Part shown: positions 1 through 8,290 of the stretch, piece by piece
How positions within the stretch are numbered: position 1 is the stretch's first letter
How the letters are laid out: the number at the start of each line of letters is the position of its first letter
Source: Salsipaludibacter sp963735045
GTDB taxonomy: Bacteria > Actinomycetota > Nitriliruptoria > Nitriliruptorales > Nitriliruptoraceae
Assembly (NCBI GenBank): GCA_963735045.1
Contig: CAVTIZ010000003.1
Span: 744,001-808,000 of the forward strand
Length of the DNA: 64,000 nucleotides
Reading direction: 5' to 3'
The notes under the pieces: generated by a model
The model's input: only the letters and a program-made list of their open reading frames with translations
Database searches by the model: none
What the model was told of the DNA's origin: nothing
Position numbers and translations under genes: made by a program

Positions 1-118
1 CCAGCCGGGCGTCGATGCCCGACGACTCGAGCGCACCGCGGCGGAGTTCGGCGTCCAGCCGGTTGCCGGGCTGGTCCACGGCGACCTCGTCGCGCATCCG
101 CAGTCCCTCGTGGGCCAT
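1..118 (-). CDS. Hypothetical protein, N-terminal fragment cut by window edge
   Basis: A reading frame on the minus strand starts with ATG at 118 and runs off the window after 39 codons. An AGGAG ribosome binding site lies at 124-128, five bases before the start. The visible peptide begins MAHEGLRMRDEVAVDQPGNR and is charged, with no signal peptide or membrane segment. I do not recognise the family. It is divergent from rpsO, and about 310 bases separate the two starts. The call rests on the ribosome binding site and the actinobacterial codon pattern only. Confidence 0.45.
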   Translation of the reverse strand, partial: MAHEGLRMRDEVAVDQPGNRLDAELRRGALESSGIDARL

Positions 119-213
119 CGTGTCTCCTGGTGTCGTGGGCGGCGAGGGTACGCCGAGGTCGGGGCCGTCCCGGTCGCGGACCGACCCGACGTCGAACGGA
201 CACCCCTGGTGGT

Positions 214-267
214 TTGCACATCCCGCGGCCATGAGTGATACTGGACGTGGCCTGAGAGACAGGCCAC
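214..267 (+). promoter_or_regulatory. Probable rpsO promoter followed by a 5'-end hairpin
   Basis: TTGCAC at 214-219 and GATACT at 237-242 are separated by 17 bases, a plausible housekeeping -35/-10 pair. A perfect 8-bp hairpin, GTGGCCTG/CAGGCCAC with loop AGAGA, occupies 247-267. It would sit at the very 5' end of the transcript, a position that often protects mRNA from decay. The remaining leader to the rpsO start at 431 shows no other clear element. Confidence 0.5.
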
Positions 268-430
268 CATTTCGCCGTGCCCGCTCGGGCGTCGGGGTCA
301 CGTCGCACACCACCCGCAGGTCTTCGCGGGTCCGGTCGTGCCGACGACCGTCACGGTCAGACCCCCGGATCGGTCCCCATGGATGGGTCGACCGATGCCC
401 GGCTCGGCAGGACGAGCAAGGAGACGAACG

Positions 431-703
431 TTGGCAGTCGACCTTCCCGACGACAAGCAGGCCATCATCGAGCGCTTCGCCACCCACGAGGGTGACACGG
501 GCTCGCCGGAGGTCCAGGTCGCGATCATGACGCAACGGATCAGCCACCTGACCGGCCACCTGCAGGACCACAACGGTGATCACCATTCCCGTCGTGGGCT
601 CCTGAAGCTGGTGGGCAAGCGGCGGCGGCTGCTGAACTACCTGTCCGACAAGGACATCGAGCGCTACCGCGCGCTCATCGCGGAGCTGGAACTGCGCCGC
701 TGA
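431..703 (+). CDS. rpsO: 30S ribosomal protein S15
   Basis: Small-subunit protein that binds the central domain of 16S rRNA early in 30S assembly. The product is 90 residues, the normal S15 length, starting at a TTG (431) with AAGGAG at 418-423, seven bases upstream. An upstream GTG would add 31 low-complexity residues not found in the family. Recognisable S15 features are the TGSPEVQVA segment, the ISHLTGHLQ helix and the conserved HHSRRGLLKLVGKRRRLL block. It stands directly before pnp, the usual bacterial order. It is followed by a short hairpin and a long pnp leader, so the two genes are probably cotranscribed and then processed. Confidence 0.96.
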   Translation: MAVDLPDDKQAIIERFATHEGDTGSPEVQVAIMTQRISHLTGHLQDHNGDHHSRRGLLKLVGKRRRLLNYLSDKDIERYRALIAELELRR

Positions 704-710
704 GACCCGG

Positions 711-737
711 GCCGGGCACGCACGACGCGTGGCCGGC
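711..737 (+). terminator. Hairpin just downstream of rpsO
   Basis: GCCGGGCACGC (711-721) and GCGTGGCCGGC (727-737) pair over 10 of 11 positions around the loop ACGAC, with one central G:G mismatch. No T-run follows, so it could be an attenuator or an mRNA 3'-end stabiliser rather than a full terminator. Confidence 0.4.
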
Positions 738-837
738 TCGACTCGCAGCACCTGACAATCGCCGCGCGTCCCGACGCGGGACGGCGGCACCACTGCACCA
801 CGGCACGACCCTCCCACGCACGTGCGACGCGATCGGA

Positions 838-922
838 CGTCAGTGGCGGGGACTCGACAGGTTCGACACCACGTCCACCACACGTTCGCGGTGATCGTCG
901 GAGCGAGTCCCCACCACTGATG
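838..922 (+). promoter_or_regulatory. Long stem-loop in the pnp leader, likely processing/autoregulation site
   Basis: The arms at 840-856 and 904-920 pair in 16 of 17 positions with one C/A mismatch; positions 838-839 and 921-922 add two more pairs, one of them G-U. The 47-nt loop may fold further. A long RNase III-cut stem between rpsO and pnp is the known basis of PNPase autoregulation in Escherichia coli. By position and form this is a candidate functional analogue. The function is inferred. Confidence 0.6.
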
Positions 923-1050
923 GCCCGGTCACTGCCACGGGCGACCCGGACACTGCCGCTCCCCGCGACCTCGACGGTCGCGTCGGGGTGGCCCCGGTGG
1001 GCGCCGACGGTCGTGGTGCTCCACGCAGCACAGACATCAAGGAGGCACCT

Positions 1051-3522
1051 GTGGGTGCACTCGGAATCCATGAACACACCGTCGACATCGACGGCAAGGA
1101 ACTCACCTTCGAAGCGGGCCTGCTGGCCCAGCAGGCAGGTGGGTCCGTCGTCTCCGGCATCGGGGACACCAAGGTCCTGACGACCACCACGGCGTCCAGC
1201 CAGGTCAAGGACTTCCTGCCCTTCTTCCCCCTCACCATCGAGGTGGAGGAGCGCATGTACGCCAACGGCAAGATCCCCGGGTCGTTCTTCAAGCGTGAGG
1301 GTCGTCCCAGCGAGAACGCCATCCTGGTGTGCCGCCTGACCGACCGCCCGCTGCGCCCGACCTTCACCGAGGGCCTGCGCAACGAGGTCCAGGTCGTCAA
1401 CACCATCATCCAGACCACCCAGGAAGACCCCTACGACGTCGTGGCGATGAACGGGTCGTCGCTGGCGACGATGCTGTCGGGTCTGCCGTTCGACGGCCCG
1501 GTCGGGTCCGTGCGCTACGCGTTGTTGCGTGACGGTTCGTGGGTCGCCTTCCCGACCTTCGAAGAGCTCGAGGAGGACGTCGTCTTCCAGATGGTCATCG
1601 CCGGTCGTGTCATCGACGGCGAGGTCGCGATCCTGATGATCGAGGCCGAGGCCACCGAGGACGCCGTCACCAAGATCGAGATGGGCGCCCCGAAGCCGAC
1701 CGAGGAACTCATCGGTGAGGCCATCGAGGACGTCAAGCCGATCATCCGCCAGCTGTGCGAGGCCCAGCAGGCCTTCGTCGACCAGGTCGGCCGCCGCGAG
1801 CTGCGCGAGCTGCCGCTGTTCCCGAACCACTCCGACGAGGCCTACGAGGCCGTGTCGAAGCTGGCGATGGACCGCGTGACCGAGGTCTACGCCGACGAGG
1901 ACTCCAGCAAGGAAGCCAAGGACGACGCCCTGGCCGTCATCCGTGACGAGGTCGTCGACTCCTACGTCGCCGACCTTGGTGCCAATGCCGATGGGGGGGC
2001 CCGTGACGGTGCCGCCAAGGAGGGCCGCGAGGCCTTCCGCACGGTCGAGAAGAAGGTCGTGCGACGCAAGGTGGTCGACACCGGCGTGCGCATCGACGGT
2101 CGCTCGCCGACCGACATCCGCGCCCTGCGCGCCGAGGTCGGCGTCCTGCCGGCCACCCACGGTGCCGGCCTGTTCCAGCGTGGTGACACCCAGGCGCTGA
2201 GCGTCCTGGCGTTGGGCACCACCCGCGACAACCAGCGGCTCGACACGCTCGACCCGGTGACCGAGAAGTACTACATGCACCACTACAACATGCCCCCGTA
2301 CTCGACCGGTGAGGCCGGTCGGGTCGGGTCCCCCAAGCGCCGCGAGATCGGCCACGGGGCACTGGCCGAGCGCGCCATCAAGCCGGTCCTGCCGGCCCTG
2401 GACACCTGGCCGTACGCGATGCGCGTCGTCTCCGACGTGCTGTCGTCCAACGGCTCGACGTCGATGGCGTCGGTGTGTGGGTCGACCCTGGCGCTGATGG
2501 ACGGCGGTGTGCCGATCCACGGTGCCGTCGCCGGCATCGCGATGGGCCTGATCTACGAGAACGACGTCTACACCACCCTGACCGACATCCAGGGCGTCGA
2601 GGACTTCTTCGGCGACATGGACTTCAAGGTCGCCGGCACGCGGGACTTCGTGACCGCGCTGCAGCTGGACACCAAGCTCGACGGCCTCCCGGCCGACGTG
2701 CTGGCCGACGCCCTCCTGCAGGCCCGTGAGGCCCGCCTGGAGATCCTCGACGTGATGGCCGAGGCCATCGCCGAGCCGCGCGACGAGGTCGCCCCGACCG
2801 CGCCGCGGGTCGAGATCATCACCGTCCCCAAGGACAAGATCGGCGACGTGATCGGCCCCGGTGGCAAGATCATCCGCGAGATCACCGAGGAGACCGGTGC
2901 GCAGATCGACATCGAGGAGGAGAACGGTGTGGGCGTGGCCCGCATCTACGGCTCCACCAAGGAGATCGCCGAGGCCGCCGTCGGGCGCGTCAACGCGATC
3001 GCCAACCCGGTCGTGCCCGAGAAGGGCGAGCGCTTCAACGCGACCGTCGTCAAGACCGTGGACTTCGGCGCGTTCGTGTCGTTGACCCCGGGCACCGACG
3101 GGCTCGTCCACATCTCCCAGCTGCGCAAGCTGGGTGACGGTTCGCGCATGGACCACGGCGAGGAAGCCGTGTCGGTGGGTGACAAGCTGCTGGTCGAGAT
3201 CCTCGAGGTCCTCGACGGTGGCCGCAAGTTCAAGTTGGAGCTGCTGTCCGACGCGCCCAACGACGGTGGCGGCGACGCCGACGTCGACGAGGCCGAGGAC
3301 CACGACGACGAGGTCGAGGACCAGGTCGACGACGTCGAGGACGCCGACGACCAGGACGACGAGCCGGCCCGGGGGCGTTCGAACGCGAACGCCTCCGACG
3401 ACCGCTCCTCCGGCGGCCGCACCCGGTCGCGTCGTCGCGACTCGGGCAACGACGACGGCAACGAGGGTGGCCGCTCGCGCAGCCGGAGCCGCTCGCGCAG
3501 TCGCAGCCGCTCGCGCAGCTGA
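1051..3522 (+). CDS. pnp: Polyribonucleotide nucleotidyltransferase (PNPase) with an acidic and RS-repeat tail
   Basis: Phosphorolytic 3'-5' exoribonuclease that acts as a trimer on mRNA. The GTG start at 1051 has AAGGAGG at 1039-1045. Of 823 residues, roughly 1-580 hold two RNase PH domains around a helical domain. A KH domain follows with its GPGG loop at 602-605, then an S1 domain at about 655-733. The remaining 90 residues are unusual: an Asp/Glu-rich stretch (about 734-770), then a Ser/Arg/Asn/Gly-rich tail ending in eight consecutive Arg-Ser pairs. Actinobacterial PNPases often carry a basic or acidic C-terminal extension, but a run of RS dipeptides is striking. A strong terminator follows immediately. 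Confidence 0.97.
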   Translation: MGALGIHEHTVDIDGKELTFEAGLLAQQAGGSVVSGIGDTKVLTTTTASSQVKDFLPFFPLTIEVEERMYANGKIPGSFFKREGRPSENAILVCRLTDRPLRPTFTEGLRNEVQVVNTIIQTTQEDPYDVVAMNGSSLATMLSGLPFDGPVGSVRYALLRDGSWVAFPTFEELEEDVVFQMVIAGRVIDGEVAILMIEAEATEDAVTKIEMGAPKPTEELIGEAIEDVKPIIRQLCEAQQAFVDQVGRRELRELPLFPNHSDEAYEAVSKLAMDRVTEVYADEDSSKEAKDDALAVIRDEVVDSYVADLGANADGGARDGAAKEGREAFRTVEKKVVRRKVVDTGVRIDGRSPTDIRALRAEVGVLPATHGAGLFQRGDTQALSVLALGTTRDNQRLDTLDPVTEKYYMHHYNMPPYSTGEAGRVGSPKRREIGHGALAERAIKPVLPALDTWPYAMRVVSDVLSSNGSTSMASVCGSTLALMDGGVPIHGAVAGIAMGLIYENDVYTTLTDIQGVEDFFGDMDFKVAGTRDFVTALQLDTKLDGLPADVLADALLQAREARLEILDVMAEAIAEPRDEVAPTAPRVEIITVPKDKIGDVIGPGGKIIREITEETGAQIDIEEENGVGVARIYGSTKEIAEAAVGRVNAIANPVVPEKGERFNATVVKTVDFGAFVSLTPGTDGLVHISQLRKLGDGSRMDHGEEAVSVGDKLLVEILEVLDGGRKFKLELLSDAPNDGGGDADVDEAEDHDDEVEDQVDDVEDADDQDDEPARGRSNANASDDRSSGGRTRSRRRDSGNDDGNEGGRSRSRSRSRSRSRSRS
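3471..3518 (+). repeat. 18-bp tandem repeat encoding the Arg-Ser tail of PNPase
   Basis: An 18-bp unit beginning CCGCTCGCGCAG occurs at 3471-3488 and 3489-3506, with a 12-bp partial copy at 3507-3518. The unit is a multiple of three, so copy-number change would lengthen or shorten the RS tail without breaking the frame. Confidence 0.75.
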
Positions 3523-3530
3523 ACGACCGC

Positions 3531-3576
3531 GACCACGTGACGAGCCCGGGCCATCTGGCCCGGGCTCGTCGTGGTC
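3531..3576 (+). terminator. Strong hairpin terminator after pnp
   Basis: A perfect 15-bp stem (3539-3553 with 3556-3570) is extended by six more pairs (3531-3536 with 3571-3576) across a 2-nt bulge. The neighbouring gene at 3588 reads toward it, so it probably serves both strands. Confidence 0.8.
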
Positions 3577-3587
3577 CTGCTCCGGCC

Positions 3588-3776
3588 TCAGTGACCCGGA
3601 CGGCCGACGTCGACGCCGTCGGGAACGAATCCGGTGTCCGGGACCCCACCACCGTCGCGGCGTCGTGATGCGCCGATCTCGTCGAGGTCGGCGTGCACGT
3701 CGTCACCTCGGGCGAGCAGCCAGCGCAGCCCGGCGATGACGGCGATGAGCCCGGCGATGCCGTAGACCCAGGTCAT
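3588..3776 (-). CDS. Small single-pass membrane protein of unknown function
   Basis: A 62-residue product begins MTWVYGIAGLIAVIAGLRWL, one N-terminal membrane helix of about 20 residues. A polar tail follows, rich in Asp, Arg and Gly. It is convergent with pnp and shares the terminator hairpin between them. The ATG at 3776 has no strong ribosome binding site, so the start could lie elsewhere. It is divergent from dapB across about 200 bases. I do not recognise a family. Confidence 0.6.
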   Translation of the reverse strand: MTWVYGIAGLIAVIAGLRWLLARGDDVHADLDEIGASRRRDGGGVPDTGFVPDGVDVGRPGH

Positions 3777-3980
3777 GGTGCGTCCAGTCTGTCGCATCCC
3801 CGTGGATCGGGATGGGGTCGCCAACGTAGGCGACCCCGGTTCGCCGAACCATCGGGGGACACCCCGGGAAACACCCCGAGATCGACGTCGGCAGCCGCCC
3901 ATGGGGAGCACGCATGCCAGCGGGATCGGGGCAGTAGCGTCACGGGTGGACGACGACGTCGAGAGCGAACAGGTGGGGAC

Positions 3981-4775
3981 GTGACGGTCCGAGTGGCAGT
4001 CATCGGCGCCGGTGGGCGCATGGGGGCGGAGGTGTGCCGCACCGTCGCGGCGGCCGACGACCTCGAGCTGGTCGGTGCCGTCGATCCGACGACCGCCGGT
4101 CGTGGCCCGGTCGGGGTGGACGACGGGCCGACCGTCGTCGACACCATCGCGGACCTGCCCGATGACGTCGACGTGGCGGTGGAGTTCTCCACCCCGGCGA
4201 CCGTGCGCGACAACGTGGTGGCGCTCGTCGAAGCCGGGATCGACGTGGTCGTCGGGGCGACCGGCATGGACGACGACGCCCTGTCCGACGTGCGCACGGC
4301 CGCGGCCGCGACCGGGAGACACGTCTTCGTGGCTCCCAACTTCGCCATCGGTGCCGTCCTGATGATGCAGTTCGCCGCCGAGGCAGCGCGCCACCTTCCC
4401 GACGTCGAGATCATCGAACTCCACCACGACGGCAAGGTCGACGCCCCCTCCGGGACGGCCCTGCGCACCGCCGAACTGGTGGCAGACGCCCGCACGGACG
4501 ACGTGAAGCCCGTGGGTGGCGACGACGACCACCCCGGTGCGCGAGGGACGACCCACCACGGCGTGGTGGTGCACAGCGTGCGGCTGCCGGGCCTGGTGGC
4601 CCACCAGGAGGTCATCGCCGGGGGCACCGGCGAGACCCTCACGATCCGTCACGACTCGCTGGATCGTTCGTCGTTCATGACCGGCGTGGTCCTGGCGATC
4701 CGGTCCGTCGCCACGCTCGACGATCCCCTGACCGTCGGACTCGAACACCTCCTGCACCCGCCGCCGACCGGCTGA
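3981..4775 (+). CDS. dapB: 4-hydroxy-tetrahydrodipicolinate reductase
   Basis: Reduces the DapA product with NAD(P)H in the diaminopimelate/lysine pathway, which feeds peptidoglycan cross-links. The product is 264 residues, close to other DapB proteins. The GTG start at 3981 puts the nucleotide-binding motif GAGGRMG at residues 9-15. The catalytic and substrate motif HHDGKVDAPSGTA lies near residues 147-160. The family C-terminal motif (GVVLAIRSVATL) is also present. A TAGCGT at 3935-3940 may be a -10 element, but no good -35 is visible. Confidence 0.95.
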   Translation: MTVRVAVIGAGGRMGAEVCRTVAAADDLELVGAVDPTTAGRGPVGVDDGPTVVDTIADLPDDVDVAVEFSTPATVRDNVVALVEAGIDVVVGATGMDDDALSDVRTAAAATGRHVFVAPNFAIGAVLMMQFAAEAARHLPDVEIIELHHDGKVDAPSGTALRTAELVADARTDDVKPVGGDDDHPGARGTTHHGVVVHSVRLPGLVAHQEVIAGGTGETLTIRHDSLDRSSFMTGVVLAIRSVATLDDPLTVGLEHLLHPPPTG

Positions 4776-4892
4776 CCGGCGGTGGTGCAGCCGACGGTCG
4801 ACGCCACGGCCACTACCGTGTGGGGCCGGTGACCGAGGTCCGGTCGCTCCGGGCGCAGGCGGTTCCCTGCGCGCCATTCGAGGTCGTCCCCC

Positions 4893-6995
4893 ATGTCCCA
4901 GTCGTCATCGTCCACCCCGTCGCCCCGGCCCGAAGCGGCTGCCGGTGACCAGCCCGCCGCCGCGCCCGACGCGACCGGACCGGGCGCCCGGCAGTCGTCG
5001 GAGGGGACCACGCCCGAGGCACCGACGTCGTCGCCCGACGACGCCGTCGCGGCCGCGGTCGACCACCCGGTCCCGGCCGCGCCACCGCCCCCCGACGACC
5101 GCTACGCCCTGGCCCTGCAACGCTTCTCCGGTGACCTGCGCATGGCCCAGCAGGTGTGGGGTTCCATGGCCGAACGGGGGGTCACGCGCGAGGCGCACCA
5201 CTACCGCCTCTACCTCGAGGCGCACCTGGCGGCCAACGACCTCGACGCGGCCGGTCGACTGCTGGACCTGATGGCCGAGCGTGGCATCGAGGCCGATGCC
5301 GGCGTGACCTGGCAGATCGCCCTGGCCAATGCCCGGACGGGCGCCCCCGGCGCCGTGGACCGGCTCGACGAACTCGCCCGCACCACGCCGCCGCCGGACC
5401 GCATCCTGCCCCGCCTGTTGGGCGTGCGGGTGCGTGCCGGCCAGCTGGGCGAGGCTCGTGGCCTGCTGCACCGGATGTCGCGCGCCGAGGTCGCCGCCGG
5501 GGACGCCGACTACCGCCCGCTGCTCGACGACATCATGGACCGCAAGGCCATCCGCGACGCCGAGTCCTTCGTCGCCCACCTGGTCGCGGTGGGTGCCGGC
5601 CCGCGGCCGGCCACGGCCACACGGCTGGTCGAGATGATGGCCGCCGCCGGCCACCCCGACCGCGGCGAGCAACTGTTGGTGACGCTGACGGAGGCCGGCA
5701 TCACGGTCGACCAGCGTGCCCGGTCCGCGCTGGTCGACGGCTACGCCCGCAAGGGTGACCTCGACGCGGCCCGCGCCGGCATGGCCGCGCTGGTCGCGGC
5801 CGGCGGACGGGTCTCCAGCCACCACCGCAACCAGGTGCTGGAGGCCGTCATCGGCGACGGTGACCTCCAGGCCGCATGGTCCGAGGCGCTGGTGCTGTCC
5901 GAGGACGCCATCCCCTCCGGCGGCAACCTCGAGTCCATGATGGGGCTCGCGCTGGACCGCAAGGACACCACCCTGGCCATCGCCGCCCTGGACTGGATGG
6001 TGATGCTGGGGGTGCCGCCGCCACCGTCGAAGGTCGCGGCCCTGCTGGCGCGGCTGCTGGCGACCAAGCAGCTCGACCTCGCACTGTCGCTGTATCGCGA
6101 GACCATCGCGGTCGGCCTCACGCCGGACCGTCGCCGTGGCAGCGACCTGGTCGACGCGTTGGTGTCGGCCGGTCGGCTGGACGAGGCCGTGCGCCTGCTG
6201 CGCCAGCTGCGGGTGTCCAACACGCTCACCAAGGGCCAGCACTGGGGTCCGCTGCTGGTCGCCCACGCCAACCGCAAGCAGTTCGACGTCGTGTCGAAGC
6301 TGGTCACCGAGATGATCTCGGCCAAGATCACGCCGACGGTGTCGGACGCGTCGCGCCTGGTCGGTTCCATGACCCGCGCCAACCAGCTCGACCGCGCCCG
6401 GCTGCTGCTGTCGACCCTCGCGGCGGCGAAGGTGACCGTCGACGAGCCGACCTACCGCGAACTGTTGTGGGCCTTCGCCCGCAAGGGCCAGCACGAGCCC
6501 GCCGCGGCGGTCCACGCCGCGATGGTCGCGGCCGGCATCGAGCCCGACGAGCGCCACGAGAAGGCGCTGGCCTGGGCGTCCGGCGAGACCCAGCGCCGCC
6601 TCCCCGACACCACCCCCGAGGACGAGGAGCGGGAGGCCGACGCCCTCGTGAAGTCTCGCCAGGAGTCCCGGGAGTCCTCGTCGCCGTCCGGAGACGCTGC
6701 GTCGGCGCCGTCGAAGGATGTCGCGCCGCCCGCAGACGCCGCGGCGGCGCCGTCGGAGGATGTCCAGGCCTCGACGGACCCGGCGTCCACGGCAGCAGCC
6801 CAGGCGGACACGTCCGATCCCGAGCCCGCGGAGGACCTCGCCAAGGGCCAGTCCGGGCCGGAGACGCCTGACCCGGTCCCCTCCGAGCCGGACACGTCCC
6901 AACCGGAGACGTCCCAACCGGAGGCGTCGGACCCGGACACGTCCGACCCGGACACGTCGGACCCGGACACGCCCGAACACGACACGGACGCGTGA
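4893..6995 (+). CDS. PPR-like helical-repeat protein with acidic low-complexity tail
   Basis: The 700-residue protein has three parts. Residues 1-65 are Pro/Ala/Ser-rich and probably disordered. Residues about 70-560 are a run of roughly 35-residue two-helix repeats. Residues 570-700 are Ser/Pro/Glu/Asp-rich and end in repeated PDTSDPDTS units. Units such as ALVDGYARKGDLDAARAGM and ELLWAFARKGQHEPAAAVHA closely follow the pentatricopeptide (PPR) pattern, in which the helices end in an M..G..P-type loop. PPR proteins bind single-stranded RNA and are abundant in plant organelles but rare in bacteria. A TPR/Sel1-like scaffold is the main alternative. There is no signal peptide, so it is probably cytoplasmic. 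A bidirectional terminator follows. Confidence 0.75.
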   Translation: MSQSSSSTPSPRPEAAAGDQPAAAPDATGPGARQSSEGTTPEAPTSSPDDAVAAAVDHPVPAAPPPPDDRYALALQRFSGDLRMAQQVWGSMAERGVTREAHHYRLYLEAHLAANDLDAAGRLLDLMAERGIEADAGVTWQIALANARTGAPGAVDRLDELARTTPPPDRILPRLLGVRVRAGQLGEARGLLHRMSRAEVAAGDADYRPLLDDIMDRKAIRDAESFVAHLVAVGAGPRPATATRLVEMMAAAGHPDRGEQLLVTLTEAGITVDQRARSALVDGYARKGDLDAARAGMAALVAAGGRVSSHHRNQVLEAVIGDGDLQAAWSEALVLSEDAIPSGGNLESMMGLALDRKDTTLAIAALDWMVMLGVPPPPSKVAALLARLLATKQLDLALSLYRETIAVGLTPDRRRGSDLVDALVSAGRLDEAVRLLRQLRVSNTLTKGQHWGPLLVAHANRKQFDVVSKLVTEMISAKITPTVSDASRLVGSMTRANQLDRARLLLSTLAAAKVTVDEPTYRELLWAFARKGQHEPAAAVHAAMVAAGIEPDERHEKALAWASGETQRRLPDTTPEDEEREADALVKSRQESRESSSPSGDAASAPSKDVAPPADAAAAPSEDVQASTDPASTAAAQADTSDPEPAEDLAKGQSGPETPDPVPSEPDTSQPETSQPEASDPDTSDPDTSDPDTPEHDTDA

Positions 6996-7009
6996 TTCAT
7001 CCTGGCACG

Positions 7010-7046
7010 ACGACGAGGGCCCGCCGGATCGGCGGGCCCTCGTCGT
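7010..7046. terminator. Bidirectional terminator between convergent genes
   Basis: A perfect 17-bp stem (7010-7026 with 7030-7046) closes on the three-base loop GAT. It lies between the end of the PPR-like gene and the end of the convergent osmolyte-binding lipoprotein gene. Confidence 0.8.
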
Positions 7047-7064
7047 TGGTGCGCACGACTGGCG

Positions 7065-8072
7065 TCAGCCGCCCATGTTCTCCTCGAGCCACCCTGCGGC
7101 GACGTCGGCGGGCTGGGCGCCCTGGGCCGCCTCGGCGTTGAGCGTGGTCAGCCCCTCGGTGGTCAGCGCCCCCGAGACGGCGTTCAACGTCTCCTCGATG
7201 GCCGGGTTGTCGTCCAGTGCGGCCTGGCCCACCAGCGGGATCACGTTCTCCGGCGGGCTGAGGTTCTCCGGGTCCTCCAGGATGGTCAGCGTGCCGTCCT
7301 CGAACACCGGGTCGGTGGAGAACAGCAGGATCATCTGGACCTGGCCGCCGGTCAGCGCGCTCAGGCGGGGGGACTTCTCCTGGATGGTCTGGAACGAGAC
7401 GTTGTCCAACCCGTACACGCTGGACAGTCCGGCGAAGCAGGTCTCGCGCTCCTCGCACTCGGGACCACCGGCCAGCACGACGTCACCGACGTCGGCGAGG
7501 TCGCCCAGCGAGGCGACGCCCTCGGACTCGGCGTAGTCACTGGTCACCACGAAGACGTTCTTGTCCTGGGCCTCGGCAGGCTCCAGCAGGGCGAGGTCGT
7601 CGCCCGCGACGATCTCCCGGGCCTGGTCGAGCGCGGCCTGGGGGTCGTTGTCCGGGGTCTCGCCGTAGCCGGTCGAGATCAACGACCCGAGGTACTCGGG
7701 GATGATGTCGACGTTGCCGGACTGCATCTCCGGCAACAGCAGTTCCCGGGTGCCGGCGTCCAGCTGGCGGTCGACCTGCAGGCCGGCCTCCTCCAGTGCC
7801 TGGGCGTAGATCTCGGCCAGGATGGACGATTCCGGGAAGTTGAACCCGGCGACCGTCACGGTGCCTCCGCCGCCACCGCCGGACTCGCTGGCCGTCTCGG
7901 AGTCGGCCGCGGCACTGGGCGTGTCGGTGGCCGCGTCGGTCGCGGCTGCCTCGGACCCGGCAGCGGCCTCGCTGGCCGTGTCCTCGCCGGTGCCGGCGTC
8001 GTTGACACCGCCACAGGCCGTCAGGGTCAGGCCGAGGGCCGCGAGGCCTACGAGGAGTCGGGATGATCGCAT
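7065..8072 (-). CDS. Glycine betaine/choline-type ABC transporter substrate-binding lipoprotein (OpuC/OsmF family)
   Basis: Extracytoplasmic binding protein for quaternary-amine osmolytes, inferred from family and operon. The 335 residues begin with a lipoprotein signal peptide whose lipobox LTAC gives Cys20 as the lipidation site. A Ser/Ala/Gly/Thr-rich linker of about 50 residues follows. The type II binding fold starts at about residue 70 (VAGFNFPESSILAEIYAQAL) and contains the family motif NVDIIPEYLGS. AAGGA lies eight bases before the ATG. It is the last gene of a minus-strand set of ATPase, permease, permease and binding protein, with 218 bases between it and the preceding permease. Confidence 0.9.
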   Translation of the reverse strand: MRSSRLLVGLAALGLTLTACGGVNDAGTGEDTASEAAAGSEAAATDAATDTPSAAADSETASESGGGGGGTVTVAGFNFPESSILAEIYAQALEEAGLQVDRQLDAGTRELLLPEMQSGNVDIIPEYLGSLISTGYGETPDNDPQAALDQAREIVAGDDLALLEPAEAQDKNVFVVTSDYAESEGVASLGDLADVGDVVLAGGPECEERETCFAGLSSVYGLDNVSFQTIQEKSPRLSALTGGQVQMILLFSTDPVFEDGTLTILEDPENLSPPENVIPLVGQAALDDNPAIEETLNAVSGALTTEGLTTLNAEAAQGAQPADVAAGWLEENMGG

Positions 8073-8205
8073 GGACAGCGTCCTTGGTCGTGGAACGTGG
8101 GTGGTGGTGCGGGGTGGTGGCTCGGGGTCGTGGGACGTCGATCATCCTGGGAGATGCACAGGTGACCGGTGCGCGTTCGCGGTGAGCGTTCGCGCGCAGC
8201 GTTGT

Positions 8206-8237
8206 GGGGAACTCAGCTACGACCGCAATCGTTCCCC
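8206..8237 (-). promoter_or_regulatory. Inverted repeat between permease and binding-protein genes
   Basis: GGGGAAC (8206-8212) and GTTCCCC (8231-8237) form a perfect 7-bp inverted repeat around 18 bases. It lies in the 218-bp gap before the binding-protein gene. It could be an mRNA processing hairpin that sets differential expression of the binding protein, or an operator. Confidence 0.3.
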
Positions 8238-8290
8238 GGTGCCGCAGATGGACTCGGCGTCCGTGCGACGAGCGCACGGGCGGGCCGGCG

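Noticed and set aside
664..3303. An open reading frame of almost 880 codons antisense to pnp
   Set aside because: High GC makes antisense frames stay open. The plus strand encodes a complete PNPase with all motifs, and the antisense protein is Val/Asp/Leu low complexity with no domain.
4905..6980. A 690-codon frame antisense to the PPR-like gene
   Set aside because: Shadow of codon bias; the product is Gly/Arg/Val repeats mirroring the sense codons, with no ribosome binding site.
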